Translations under genes and position numbers: made by a program
Origin: Haliclona indistincta
Taxonomy: Eukaryota > Porifera > Demospongiae > Haplosclerida > Chalinidae
Assembly: GCA_964017065.1 (NCBI GenBank)
Contig: OZ024786.1
Coordinates: 9,677,047-9,741,046, forward strand
Reading direction: 5' to 3'
DNA length: 64,000 bases
In this document: piece after piece, positions 11,120 to 23,285 of the stretch
Layout of the letters: every line of letters begins with the position of its first letter
How positions within the stretch are numbered: position 1 is the first letter of the stretch
The notes under the pieces: generated by a model
What the model saw: only the letters and a program-made list of their open reading frames with translations
What the model was told of the DNA's origin: nothing
The model's database searches: none

Positions 11120-13590
11120 GATACTAGTAGCAGTCATAGCTAGCTAACATTTAGCAGCCAGACTAAAACAGTGGTAATATACCTGTACACTAATCCGGTA
11201 GATATGCCGGACCTCACGATAGATCTCTAACTTTAAGTGAGTTTAGAAAAGTTCTCACTCGATCAAACATTATTAGACACAGTTATTATTGTAATGCATG
11301 TAGCAACCTATTGACTTTAGAATGATTGAACTTCGTCAATATTTTTGTAATGATAATTGAACAGTATATTACATCAGTCTTCAGTAGGAGCGGCCCGCGT
11401 CACCCCCCTCCTTGCAGCGGTGCATTTATTGTTCATCACTTGGTTTATAATGCTGAGCTTGGTGTCGGGATACCACCACACATTCGAGCCTGGTGTGACT
11501 TCAATTATCTAATAAGAAAACAAAAATCAATAATAATATTGGGTAATTTATTATACTACAAAAACAATATAATCTTGAATTTCATTGCAACATCTGGTTT
11601 TACAATGTCAGGCTTGGGTTTGTCAACTTATAAGAAAGGCAACAGGAGGATATAAAATAATAATTATTAGACTGATACGCTGTACCTACCAATTTGGGAG
11701 TCACTTCCTTGATTGTAAAGTTTCTCTTTCAGAGCTTTGTACTTTGACAAACAATACATACCTTTCTCGGCTTCTCTCAAGGGTTTCTGTGATGCATCAA
11801 ATGTAGCCTATGCAGCTGTTGTGTGTATCTCAATTGATCAGGAGCATGTGTGATACGAATTTCGTTGCTTGTAAAACTAGAGTGGCACCCTTAAAAGAAA
11901 TGACCATTCCTCGACTAGAACTGCTGTCAGCCTTACTGCTCAGGAAATAATTCATAATCCTGTTAATGGTTTTTAAGTGGGTTTGGTCTATTTCTCATGT
12001 CAGTACTTAATGGATGCACACATGATGTAGAGCTATACACAAATATTACAAAGGAGATGATGAAATTCACTGTACTCTCCACTGCCTACCACACCAAACT
12101 CCCTCTGCCAAACCATAATTGATTTATTGATTGATTGCAGTTTCTCATAATAAAAATATATCTACAGAATTATTTTCTAATGTGAATGTCTGCATGTCTA
12201 ATCAAAAAGTGCTGTGACCCACCCTGCTCTGACACGTGCAGCACATCACAACGGTGGCTGCAGTTAATTTACCATTATAGGAGGCGACGTAAGCAACAGC
12301 TGCAAGAGTGTGTCTAACTGACACGAATGGTACGGAGAACAGAATGCTGCATTATCATGCGGCGCTCAAAGTATCAACAACTCTGCCTTGTTTATATTAG
12401 TGTATACTTGGTTACTCATGTTTAAACAAATTTCAGCTGTCGAATGGTGTATGCCAATTTTTCGAGGTGTGCAATCATGCTTGTAAAGCAAACAAAATTT
12501 CGTTCATAGGAATTATCCTATCTTCCCTATGTCAGCTACAAATAAATCACAGCCACTGTAGGGAACATCACAGTTTCTTGTATTAGTGTGTGAAGCAGTT
12601 AGAGAGCTGTGGCACACACAGTAAGCAGTTGAACCATTATAACTGTACCAATATACAGACTTTGCAGAATGGTCTTAACACACCCGGCACTCACACCACG
12701 AGGTTAGCTATCTGTGGTCGGGCACTGGGTAACAAAATTAATATTCTGCCACAAAGACACTGGCATTTCCGCTTGCTAGAGAAGCTATTGTCGGTTGTAG
12801 ACACTGCAGAACAAGCTGCCTCTCCTTTCCATTAATGGAAGTCCATTCAAACTTGTCCATGACTGGTGTACCATTAGCATACTGTTGGCACCAGACCGCA
12901 GTTACCAGTGAATTGCACAATATTACATTATACATTGTATAATGTAATTATAAGAATTCCATCGTAGCGAGATGAGTAGCGAGTAGCATCCACGTGTGCA
13001 GTAAGGGGCGTGCTTATGTGCCATAATTAGACTACATTTGTTTTCATCAAGGGCGCCTAAGAATGTTAACAGTTTACATAGTGAGAGTTATTATTATTAT
13101 CACTGTACTAACAGCACAGATAAACATCATTAGCAACCCATATCATATCTTACGTATCATGAATTTTCTTACTTTAAAGGGACACCACGTGAATTGACAA
13201 GCTGAGTCATATTTTTTGGCTGAGCCTCCTTTAACAGCCGACTCCGGGTGACTAGCTGAGCCAAGTAAGCAGCTCGTGGTTAAATTTACTCTGATTTTTT
13301 TATATCACGCACGTGACTGCTTTGGAATTAGTTGTATGCTTCCATATTATTCCATTGAAGTAGCTGAGCTCTAGTGAATGAACCAGCTCAGTCAACAATT
13401 TAACAGATAATGTGTCTGTACTCCACAGAAAGCCAACTTCTATGTCATCCTTGAACTGGTCGCCTTTCCATAAATGATATGGATCGCTGTCGTTGTCGAG
13501 GTCGAAAGTCATAGTATATCTTCATAACTCTTCTTCACAACGATATCCATTGCTTTGTAGTACTCACTCATCTCGGCGCCTTCAACCTGA
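11120..13590. other. Non-genic
   Basis: No gene supported. Holds a palindrome (ACATTATACATTGTATAATG) at 12,924-12,943. Short ORFs at 11,326-11,806 and 12,590-12,935 have no convincing features. Confidence 0.5.
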
Positions 13591-13596
13591 GTTAAG

Positions 13597-14640
13597 AAAC
13601 ATAGAGATTAGCCTACCCAGGTGTCCCAACGATGGGCGTGTCTAACATCATGTTCAATCACAATGTTGCATTTAACTTACTAGTCACTAGCTTTTTCTAA
13701 TGTACAGCACATTCATGGTATAATAGTTGTCAAATAACATTTGAACCAAATTTGAGTACTGTGGCGTCTCATAGTTCACCATCCTCCCACCTTGCTGTAT
13801 AACATAATTGTGCTTCCTTTTAGATACGTTGTACTTGCAAGAGTGTAGCTCTCCGCATGTTGGAGTCCACAGGCTGCGGAATTCAAGCTCTGTGTCAGAG
13901 AACTTATTATGAATCAACCTTTGGAACAGTTCTGTAATAAAGTATGATAGTACCATAGTATAATGATATATACACATTGTACGTTGCATTCATGATGTTC
14001 ACCTTGATATTCTTCCTGTTGTAAGTCTGTGACAAAAAGAGTACATTGCATCTTGTTACTGTCTATTTATGATCACTGATTTATTCAGTTGTCCAATAAC
14101 TATCCATTTCAAGGTATTATTCTAAAGACTCTGTAAGACAAGGTTGGAGTGGGATGACCTACTAATGCAAGTTCATCTCGAAATTGCTCATGTGAGCACT
14201 TGCAGCCGTGTCTTGATAGAGGATATACAACATTTGATCGGCTTGGTCCATCCCGCCCATGTGAGTGTTGTAGGCGACAACTACAGATGGCTTTTGTATT
14301 TCCTCTACTCCTCTTGTGGAATGCCCTGAATCTTGGACATGGTATTGTCATTGCCTGTTGAGAGCATGGTGACTAATCTTTTATCCACCCATTGCAGAGC
14401 CACGACACCATCAGATAGTCTTGATGTTCTGACTCGGCCCTTGGGTAGCTTTTCTCGAAAGGTTGGTGGCATTTCTCTGTGATTTACTCGAGCTGTGCCA
14501 CAAGCTCCAAATCACAACTGTTTTAGATCATGGAACAGCGTAGGACTTGTTAGTAGTTGTCCATTTATATGTGATGATCGTTCTCCAGTCCACCAGCAAT
14601 TTCAACACAACTGCATATAGTATCCCATAAAAATGACAAT
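13597..14640. repeat. Repeat B, copy 2
   Basis: 13,597-13,655 matches 3,335-3,395, and 14,028-14,640 matches 2,470-3,245 in the same orientation. Between them lies about 370 bp not shared. The minus-strand frame at 13,687-13,989 (100 codons, no recognised family) lies in that unshared part. Confidence 0.7.
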
Positions 14641-14644
14641 TCAT

Positions 14645-15550
14645 TTACAACATAAAAATTGGGGGCATTCTCACCATACGGAGGCTTTTCTCAATAATTA
14701 TTACTTAAATCAGTCTAAATTGTAATGTTATGTACTAGATCAACCTTATGGCCACTTTGAGCAGCATTGCATGTACTTCAACTTTAACCGATTATACGCG
14801 TTAATAATTAGTGGGCGTGTTCACGCGTTAGCGGGATTATTTTCAGTGTAGCTTAGTAGATCACAATGGCGGTACTGTGTGCGCTTTTGTGTGTTTCCCT
14901 GGCTACTTAAGCGTCAGTATTTACTTTCTAACTGTTGGAGAAGGTCTGGATTGTGTTCTAAAGCTTTGAGATAGCTATCGCTGTAAGTTTCACTATGCGT
15001 TTTTGTTCGTTTTCTCCATGCGTGGCTTGGCACCAAGCCTGTGCGTCTCTGTGGCAGTCACGTTCCTGGTTGTCTTGCAAGAAGAAGACACAACAAACAG
15101 GAATGTCTTTGTAAGTTCGTACTCTTCTTTGGATTATATGCACACTGTTTTGTTACCAAAGGAAGGAGCTCATAGAGGTCTCAACTTAGAGGTCACTTGG
15201 CGATGATGCGCACCTATGCTACATTACTTGTCTAAGCTTCTCTAATTGGTTTGCTGCCTGTTCTACTTTGCGTGTGGATTAGACTTCCCTTCAGTAAGTT
15301 ATCCAGTGAGCTCTTCTACACTGTACCTGTATTTGTGTGCTTTTAAGTGTTAGAATGATATTATTAGTGTGAGAATATTGGTGTAGTTGATAAGAATAGT
15401 TGTGACTAAGTTTGTGTTTCTGGTGTGTTTCTTATAACGTTTTTGTGATGATGCAAGAAGCAATCATCTGGCTCTCCATTGTGGCAGAGCCAAAGTTGAC
15501 ACTCATTGCAGAACCATGAAGTGTCCCGACGAATTCTTGGGTTCGACGTC
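14645..15550. other. Non-genic or 5' exon region
   Basis: At 14,866 an ATG opens a 13-codon hydrophobic frame (MAVLCALLCVSLAT) after GC-richer sequence with a GGGCGTG box. It could be a leader exon, but no partner exon was found. Nothing else seen. Confidence 0.3.
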
Positions 15551-15554
15551 CATT

Positions 15555-17170
15555 AATGAAGGTGTTTTAAACCAAGGCATTCATGTACTTGTCTAACAGT
15601 ATTATCTTATAGAGTTCAGAGGTTGATACTGGAGGTCGCTAGCCTGTCCCACATATAATGCAGAGTATTAGATGTCAAGAATGCCTAGTCTCTGAATTTC
15701 AGAAATAATCACCGATTACCTCACTCATTCCAAAAATCATCAGCAAATACTGTATTAACAAGTTGATGCACTATGCAACTTATACAGCATCATGCTGTCA
15801 ATCCTTGTAATCAGAGCTAAGGGTCACAGTGACCTCTAAGACCCTGGTTCCCTCCACTGTGATGGTGTTGCTCCTGATAACATTGATGTCTTTGAACACT
15901 GATTTCAGCTCGTACTTCTCACTGCCTCGTACAGCAGCGTTACCTAATAATATTAATTATAGATGGTCATACATGTACATACTTTGATAGCCAGAGCTGC
16001 TGCCAATGCTTTTAAATGGGTGTACTGCCCATTGGCATGGCATTGGTTACAACGATTTGACTTGCGAACTCTGAAGGAAAAAGAGTGACATGCAATTATG
16101 ACAACGTAAGATAATGGTCATTTATTTATTATAGATCTACTACAGTGTTTATCAGGACATGTGTTAGCTTTGTCATGAAAAGGGAGTCATGAGAGGCAAG
16201 ATGAAGGGTCTCACAAGATGACAATGCGTACGAGTGTGAAGATGAGTAAAATAATCAGAATCTCAACAAGAAGGGTATGTTGGAGATAGTGTTTCTACTT
16301 CAACAGTCTCAGATTTGGCCCTCATACTTATGATTATGGAAGTTGTGGGAATGCGTTTGCCCTCTGTTTCCTGCCCTGCGCCATTAACGCCGCCCTCAAA
16401 TTATTGTGGTCTTCTCCAGATGTTAAAATTTATCACAAACTCCAAAGCTCTCCAAGTGGTATAGTGATTCTAATACACTATCAATATGGAGCTAGCTTAG
16501 TAGAATTTAAAGTGGTGGTAGTTGATGGTGTTACCGATGTAGAAGGGGATGATGGAGTTAACAAAGAGCTGGAAGTGTATTGAGTAGATGAAGAGTTGAT
16601 GGTAGACTGATTCAGAGACAAATCTTCACCTGTTGCTCTTGATCACAGACTCAGGACCTCTGCCTCTAACCCAATAGTGTCTACGAACCACAGGACTCTC
16701 TGTACAGATGACTCGAGCTGGTCAGTGTTGAAGGCAAACACGGTGCTAGTAGTAGCCTGAGCTAATGCTAGTAGTAAAACTGAAAATTTGTCTATCTAGT
16801 GACACCATCTATGGTCTAATTATAAAGTAGTTTTGAAATATTGCACATCTTACATGAATTCTGACTGACTTAATTTTCATGCTATACTTGATCATTAGTA
16901 AGTTGTTCACCTCCTTTAATGAATGACGACAAGTTTAGATCCACACCAACTGTATTTAGTGGGTTGCATGCTCCTTATTAACCATTATCCTTCCATTGTA
17001 ACCTCTACTGGTACTGGCTTGTTATGATAGTCCGCCAGCGTTCTTTGCTGGAAAGATTCAAAGCCAACTAATTGAAGTTTTGATGTTGGTCAACGAAATC
17101 ACCATCAAAGAATGGATTTTGGGAAAACTTTCCTTTTTTCACTGGAGATATCGTGATGACAGTGCCGTAT
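15555..17170. repeat. Repeat C, copy 1
   Basis: Starts at GAAGGTGTTTTAAACCAAGG and ends at GATGACAGTGCCGTAT. The same sequence is at 42,215-43,655 with small indels and a local duplication. It contains the OB-fold-like pseudogene. Confidence 0.8.
15798..17150 (-). pseudogene. OB-fold-like multi-exon gene, decayed copy 1
   Basis: On the minus strand the first segment (17,145-16,990) reads SPVKKGKFSQNPFFDGDFVD and then suffers a stop and frameshift. The second copy (43,736-43,479) keeps this frame open and adds KHQLVGFESFQQRMLADYHN and KPVPVEV. A terminal exon at 15,950-15,798 begins after a TTAG acceptor with GNAAVRGSEKYELKSVFKDI and ends VTLSSDYKD plus TGA. The pattern (VGF...L..YHNKPV in a beta-rich context) resembles nucleic-acid-binding OB-fold proteins abundant in cnidarian and sponge genomes. 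That resemblance is from memory and weak. Stops and frameshifts make this copy a pseudogene. Confidence 0.4.
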
Positions 17171-17199
17171 ATGTTTGCTTTTGTTGCAGGCTCGTCCAC

Positions 17200-17670
17200 G
17201 TCAGACAGACTGTGTGCACTTCAGTCAACTTTGATTTGCGTTATTGTTAAATCCCTGAGCACTGTAAGAGACAGCACAGTTATTATGATGCGACATTTCC
17301 TAAGAACTATAAAAGCGTTTACTCCGCCCACAGGAGTAGTTAATTTAGCACTGACGGGTATATGTGTTCTAACAAACAACTTGTTTGACCTTCTGATTAT
17401 AAATGGTGAGGATTAATGTGAGTGATAACAATGATGATGATAATACTTGGGAAATTGAGAATAGTAAAATTAAGAATAGTCATGGAGTTTGGTAGTTTTC
17501 CAGACCGGAGAGGTATGGACGAATAACCTCCACGGACAACTGTTTTCATCCAGATCATCCTCCCGCCAGAGAACATTTATTCTAGGTGGCTACCATAGTA
17601 TCAATTCAGGCTTTGCACCAAATAATAATGGCTGAGTAATTGATTGCTCTTGGCATATGTTGCATTTATA
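17200..17670. repeat. Mosaic repeat A, partial copy 3
   Basis: Matches 950-1,320 and 40,945-41,420 (GAGCACTGTAA... through the TAGTTTTCCAGACCGGAGAG block), with deletions. It directly abuts repeat C copy 1, whereas in the 40-43 kb region A precedes C, so the order of blocks differs. Confidence 0.65.
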
Positions 17671-17679
17671 TAAATCAGT

Positions 17680-18800
17680 GAGATGTCTATGAAACTTCAG
17701 GGCAGTGCTGGTTGAGTCAGAGCACAGGCTCGCTGCAAACGAAACGTAACTATTCAACTACTGAATCAGCTTGGTCCGGAGTGTCACCATGAACAGACCT
17801 CATTCTTCAATGACAGAACTCCTGTACACGGTGAGTTATGTATGCTGCAATAAAACTACATGTAGCAACTAGGTACCCATGTTAAGTGTACCAAGTGTCT
17901 TATAAGTGTGTTCTAGTTCTGTTTGATGCAAGCTTTAAAAAAGTAACACAAAACCATGGTGTCGATGCTTGTCTGCTTGTCTAGCTTACCCTGCGACCTC
18001 CACTGTAATCAGGCGGGACGCAAGCGTCAAAAATTGCTCAACGTTTATTTGCAACGGAAGTAGGTGTTACCTTCTGCGAAAGGAAGAAAGTGGGCGATTT
18101 AGTCAGTTGGGGAAAAGTGCGGCTCTTCGTACCTCTTACGATGTTTCCCCGGGCTCAAGGCGCGTATTTGGTTTACTCTATGTAAAAGGTAGTGTCAAGT
18201 GAAGTATTAAAGGCAGCAACTGGTTGAACTGATGAGAAAACGTTACCTAAACTGCAAGTTATCTCCAGTATGCTAACTGACAACCTACCTTTTCTGCCTT
18301 TCCACGCCAACGGGTAAGCCAGACAGTTCTACGTTGCTGTTGTACTTGTAGAATAGACACTAAGCTACATTTTGGTGTTAAATGTTATGATGTAGCCATG
18401 CAAAAACGCAAATGGGCAACTTTTTAAAAACTGTTTTTGGTACTTTTCAATTGAAACTGTGTTTATGCTTGTACTATTATAAATTATCAGCAATAATAAT
18501 AATAATAGATGTTATCACTGTTGGTATAATAGGTTTGTTGGAGTACATGAATTGATCACTTTTGAAAGCATGGAGTAGTACTGTCTATGTTGGAGACAAG
18601 GCATGTCACATAAGAGAGCCTGCATGAGAATGATTTAAAAGCTGTGTACATGCATATAAATGTGTTCATTCAGACAAAACGCGACACATGCATATACTGA
18701 AATGCTGATTAACTTACAGTTTGACATATCATCTCGGTGAAAAGAAATAACATTGCTATTATGGCTAATAATGCATGCACTTTCTATCGCTAACATGCAT
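17680..18800. other. Non-genic
   Basis: ORF 17,969-18,202 has no recognisable features. Short AAT microsatellite at 18,492-18,506. Nothing else. Confidence 0.5.
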
Positions 18801-18960
18801 GTACCACTCAGTCAGTGCTCAAGACTTTGTTTTGTTGTCTATATAACTCAGTGGCGGCAGTAATCATATAGCATTGGTTATCTTTTAGAGTACCTCTTCC
18901 CTGTAGTGACGTCGATTTATCCTGTTTTTGCTGCTCATGTATTGTAAACAAAAAATATTT

Positions 18961-19460
18961 CTACATGAAAAATTCGGTGCAAGTCTTACCTAGCTCGGTT
19001 TGCAAACGCAACACCTGGCTCTTCTTAGCTGCCAACGCATCACGAGCGTCTTGCAGCTCGTCTTCTAGCTCTTCAAGCTTTATGCTTTTTGCACTCACTC
19101 CGAGAGCACGGCCTCGGAGTGTCGCAGGTGCGGCAGACTTGATGATGGCATTTGTCATATCTTGTAAGCTAGTGCTTTGTGCCAGCTTTTGCTTGGCTTT
19201 CTCGCTTTCACTGTCACCTTCCTTGGGCTTTTTGGCTTTGTCTTTTTTGCATTGAGACGCCTTGGTCGTCGGCTTCCTGGCCCGCTTGTTGGATGGTGGT
19301 GCGGTCACAGTGACAGTGGGCGAGCTCGCTGCCGGCTCAATGGAATCCAAGAAGCTCTCTAGTTCTTCTTTAAAGTCTACAGTGTTCCGTGCATGGAATG
19401 ACACACATAAACATTATCAAAATGTTCACTTACTTGAAGCAGCGAGTAGTCTCGCGCCAT
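18961..19460 (-). CDS. Lys-rich coiled-coil protein gene, copy 1
   Basis: The frame 19,404-18,961 has no ATG; its product is acidic, then Lys/Ser-rich (KASQCKKDKAKKPKEGDSES), then a heptad-like helix (LEELEDELQDARDALAAKKS). An ATG at 19,460 opens MARDYSLLQ and runs into donor GTAAGTG (exon 1 19,460-19,434). An AG at 19,357-19,358 joins it in phase to SFLDSIEP (77-bp intron); the stronger-looking AG at 19,377 is out of phase by one base. At the far end a donor GTAAGA sits at 18,989, so the gene may continue past 18,990 rather than use the TAG at 18,961. A second, disrupted copy is at 52,873-53,540. Function unknown; composition suggests a nuclear protein. Confidence 0.5.
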
Positions 19461-19924
19461 GGCGCTGGCTGGATTTTTTTCCAGTAACAGGTGCCTGTTA
19501 CCGGGAAATTCTCTGGCAATTTTGCTGGTTTGGTCAAAGTCTCATCTTTGACATGCGAAAGACAGACACGACCGGCATTGTCAATGTAAAAGTGAAGGTG
19601 GATGACGAAGTTTTGGCACGAGCACTTCAGCATAGACTGGGAAGAAAAGAAACTGTAAAAGATCAGTGCATCAAGTTCGCCTATGAAGTGAAGTCCAAGA
19701 CTTCGAACAGTTTACCGTCGTCGCTCAAGTTCCTGTGTAAACAGACAGTGTTACTAACAACGAACTCCCTGTACACTTGCTGCCCCAGCGCTACACAAAC
19801 AGCCTTCTTGGTTCGTGTACTCAGTCCGTTACAGTAACAATTTGACCTCGCAAGGAAACCTTGACACTGAAGCTCAAGCCTCGAATTTCTATTACAGAAC
19901 TCCAATGGATGTTATGCAAAAGAA

Positions 19925-20332
19925 TTGGTCTACCACCCTTCCTCTCTTTCTCTGTACCTACGTGATGCACTTGAACCATTATCTCCCACATCCCCTCTCT
20001 CAGAGCAGTGCTCAGAGCTAGAGTGCATCATCTCATCTCCCTTTACCGGCTCAGTAGATGATCAAGAGAGAATGATATGCGTCAGCATTATTGGAAAGGG
20101 CATCAAAGGTATTCCAGTGGTTCCTTCCATGACTCTATTCCAGTTGGATCAGGCTGTGAAGCAGGCCTTCAATCTTGATCCAGACAGCTTTCTCTATCTT
20201 CCCCAATTACTGACAGACTCTCGAAGCTCTCTCAAGATGCATGCTACACTTGATGACACCAGCAGTATTTGTCTTCTTGATGAAGAGCGGCACAACTTTC
20301 CTACTCTTTGTGGGTCTCAAATACATTACTAG
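19925..20332 (+). CDS. Hypothetical protein exon
   Basis: A 135-codon frame with a compact region: MICVSIIGKGIKGIPVVPSM, then LFQLDQAVKQAFNL and a hydrophobic strand FLYLPQLL, ending in TAG. The alternation of strands and a helix would suit a ubiquitin-like fold, but no family is recognised. Upstream plus-strand frame 19,560-19,837 (VKVDDEVLARALQHRLGRKE...) could be a preceding exon, though no matched splice pair was found. Confidence 0.3.
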   Translation: MVYHPSSLSLYLRDALEPLSPTSPLSEQCSELECIISSPFTGSVDDQERMICVSIIGKGIKGIPVVPSMTLFQLDQAVKQAFNLDPDSFLYLPQLLTDSRSSLKMHATLDDTSSICLLDEERHNFPTLCGSQIHY

Positions 20333-20339
20333 TATCAGT

Positions 20340-20790
20340 GGCTTGTCCTGCAAGAGCTGTGCAGTAGAAAGAAACAAACCAGGTCGAGTATGTTCATTCT
20401 CCACGATTCGATGCATGCTTCAATGCATTCTACTGAGAAGCAGTCAATCATCTTCCACCTAATTATTTTAAGTTTGACAAGTCCTTAATTGTGGTGGTAC
20501 TCAGGAAAATTTATCGAGGCCAAGTGTGATGTGATCTTTCCTGGACAAGTAGTGATACACACGTACTGCCAAAATTTATGCAATAAGCAAACTGCATCGA
20601 AAGTATTGTAAGATTGCCACTCTAGCAGACGAAGCATTGATTTACAACGAAATTGAAACAATCATTCCACGAAACTTTAGTATATTACGAGAAATAAGAA
20701 GAACGGATAAGATAATGCATATACTGTTCCTCAATACTCCGTTTACCTCCACCTCAGACAAAGAGATAAGCTTATTCCTGTTCTCCCAAT
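20340..20790. other. Non-genic
   Basis: Nothing supported; leads into the pogo-like segment. Confidence 0.4.
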
Positions 20791-21373
20791 GATTGTGACA
20801 GACAGAAGCCCAGGTACCAGAAAGGCAAACCTCACTTCTCATACTATCACTAGTGGCTAGTAGTGACTAGTTGTGATTTGAAATTTCAATTGACAATAAT
20901 TATGATTATTAGCGTTGTGAATAGGCATCAAACATAATTCTTTTAAATTTTTGTCATGGATATGTGCTATATAATTAATTCTTTATTTGTCCTTTTGTGG
21001 AAAATTTAATTATAAAATTTTTTATTAAATTTTTTGTCGTTTTATAAATTACTCTAAACTAGAGTAGTTTTGTGCAGAGCTTAGCAAATCTGGCATAAAC
21101 GCCACTTGCCCTCAACACTCGTCTTTATAAAATTATAGCTATAGCATAGAGAAATATGTTTAGTGCGATCTTTCTCAATCTCATTACAGAGCCAGTGCAG
21201 TGTAGTCGAGTGTATTTCTTTGCTTGACACCAGTAACGTTCCATGGGATTTTACTCACAGTGAAACTTCAGCAAATAGGCGCACAAGTGACCTCGACTCT
21301 TTCCTCTGATATAGTTGTTTGATCTTTGAAATCCTATGGTGTAGATTGTTAATACTATTTCTTTACCTCATGT

Positions 21374-22165
21374 TCACTTAATATTTCTCTCAGTTACTCT
21401 GAAACTAAGCCATTGACATCCACCCCTCTCTCCTTCAGCACTGTCCTCATTCCCTTCTAGAGTCCATCTTGTCTCACCATCCTCTCCACCTGACCACCCC
21501 ATATATTTGTCCTTCATAAAATTTAATGGCTGCTTACCTCCATCCTTAACATTCATCTTTTGAACATTAAATGCATCCTCTGGCAGTTTCATGTGAGAAG
21601 GGGCTTTGTCAAAGATAAACATCCCTTGTGTGACAGGATGTTTTTTTTTCAATGAGTGATATTGCTTTGTCAACCTGATCGATAAGCATGTTATTGTCCA
21701 AGTATCATTCTACCGATGCCCGGTAGACCCGTACTGTACTTTTTTTACCACGCTTTGCTATGATGTTAGGTGGTCGTGGGTTCAAAGGCATCCCACTCTC
21801 ATCCATGTTATAATTTGAGCGGGATTGTCAAGCAGGTTGTGCTCTGTAAGGATATCTTCTAAAAGAGTATAATACTGATTTACTGCATTCATCCGAACAT
21901 GTGCTGTAGGATCTCCACGCCTTAGTGACAAATTTGGCTGTCTCTCCAAAAACATTGGCCACCAGCCATCTGATGTACGACTTGCCCTTAAAACACCTTT
22001 TTCTCCAGCTACATTTTCAACTATCGATTTCACTTGTTTACGCGTTTTGCCATAGCCAGCTTGAGAAGCTTCCATTAGGTGTATGCAAAGTTGTGGTTAA
22101 ATAAGGCTTAGGACCAGGATTGGTTCCGTGAATGACTCTACCAATTAAGCGATCTTTAAGAGTAG
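21374..22165 (-). pseudogene. Pogo-like (CENP-B/HTH-DDE type) transposase relic P1
   Basis: Minus-strand pieces in order: TLKDRLIGRVIHGTNPGPKP (about 22,160-22,100), the end of a psq-type HTH; GYGKTRKQVKSIVENVAGEK and TSDGWWPMFLERQPNLSL, the CENP-B-type HTH; LLEDILTEHNLL; NMDESGMPLNPRPPNIIAKR holding the first catalytic Asp; then directly, without the roughly 100 residues usually in between, LIDQVDKAI, QGMFIFDKAPSHMKLPEDAL holding the second Asp region, and a C-terminal remnant. The motif order identifies a Tc1/mariner-pogo transposase. It is internally deleted, with stops and frameshifts, and the final catalytic segment is absent. Confidence 0.7.
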
Positions 22166-22360
22166 TTGGAGGAAGGAGATGATTTCAAGCTGAGTGCTGT
22201 ATCATCAGCGAGACGATCGGGTAGCAGATCTCGTATTGCTCAGACTAGTGAAAATGAGGATGAAGATTTTGTTAAACCAAGGAAAACGAAGGGAAAAGGA
22301 GTGATGAAGAAGCAGTCAACTAGACGAACTTTATGTGTCTCAGACAGTGATGAGAACTAG
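22166..22360 (+). CDS. Small charged ORF, copy of 45,379-45,633 ORF
   Basis: 64 codons, same frame as the 84-codon frame at 45,379, lacking its first part through a small deletion. Basic-acidic composition (SGSRSRIAQ, SENEDEDF, RKTKGKG, STRRTL). It overlaps the N-terminal coding side of the pogo-like relic on the other strand. Most differences between the copies change amino acids, so selection on this frame is not evident. Confidence 0.25.
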   Translation: MEEGDDFKLSAVSSARRSGSRSRIAQTSENEDEDFVKPRKTKGKGVMKKQSTRRTLCVSDSDEN

Positions 22361-22484
22361 AGTTATTTACTAGAGTTATTAAAGATAATAATTGTTATAT
22401 TAGTTGCTTGAGTTCATCCCAAGTTGCTTCACAAGTGGGAGTACAAATTAAGGTGGCGGTACCTATTTAGTAGCATCGCCACCC

Positions 22485-22711
22485 GCCCATCTAAATATCA
22501 TGATCGCTGCTGAGCTTACCTGTTGTGGAACTGAAGAGCGCAGCGATGGTCCGGTACATTTGTTCTTACGTAAAGTTACTACTTGCCAGATCAGATCTAA
22601 GTATATAGTTTAAGAACAAATGTACCAGACCATCGCTGCGCTCTTCAGTTCCACAACAGGTAAGCTCAGCAGCGATCATGATATTTAGATGGGCAAGTAG
22701 TAACTTTACGT
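22485..22711. repeat. Long inverted repeat with nested arms
   Basis: Arms about 85 bp: GCCCATCTAAATATCATGAT onward from 22,485 is repeated in reverse complement ending at 22,694. A second pair nests across it: TACGTAAAGTTACTACTTGC near 22,569 and its complement near 22,692-22,711. Relative to 45,720-45,960 part of this region is inverted. The AAAGTTACTACTTGCC inside it is the unoccupied form of the Crypton target at 45,951. Confidence 0.8.
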
Positions 22712-23285
22712 ATTTGCCTCACAATAAAAATTAACAATAATGATTGGGAGTTCAGTCAGCACTGCACTCAACGGACGGAGATATGGAGTGCAGCAGTGCC
22801 GCCTTGTTTATTGAGCACCACTTCTATATGCTGCCAGCATTGACTCTTTACTCCAGTGTTTACGGGTAATTTTTGGGCTGCCAGGACTAACACCACAAAC
22901 TTGACAAGCTGAAGGCTTTCACCTCTTTCTGTTACCCATATTGACCATTAATTGAACATAATTTTTATTAATTATATGTTGGAGTTTGCCGTAGACTAAA
23001 ATAGTTTTGATTGCAAAAATTAAATTGACATTGATATATTGTTAGCTTACAACGCTCTCTGGTTAATCTACAAGAGTTGCAGGGTTGCTTCTGTGATGTG
23101 GTACCCTCACTTGGCTTCGTGCATGCTTCCAGTCTTCTCGGCACCCAATCTCAGTGCAATAACATTGACTCACTTCGTCTCCCTCGCTTGGTCTTCTGAA
23201 CGATCTTCCCACTCAATGTACTATCTATAGCGCACAATCTCTGAAATAAGCTAAAGCTCAAATCTATTCTTGTCTCCAAGCCAAG

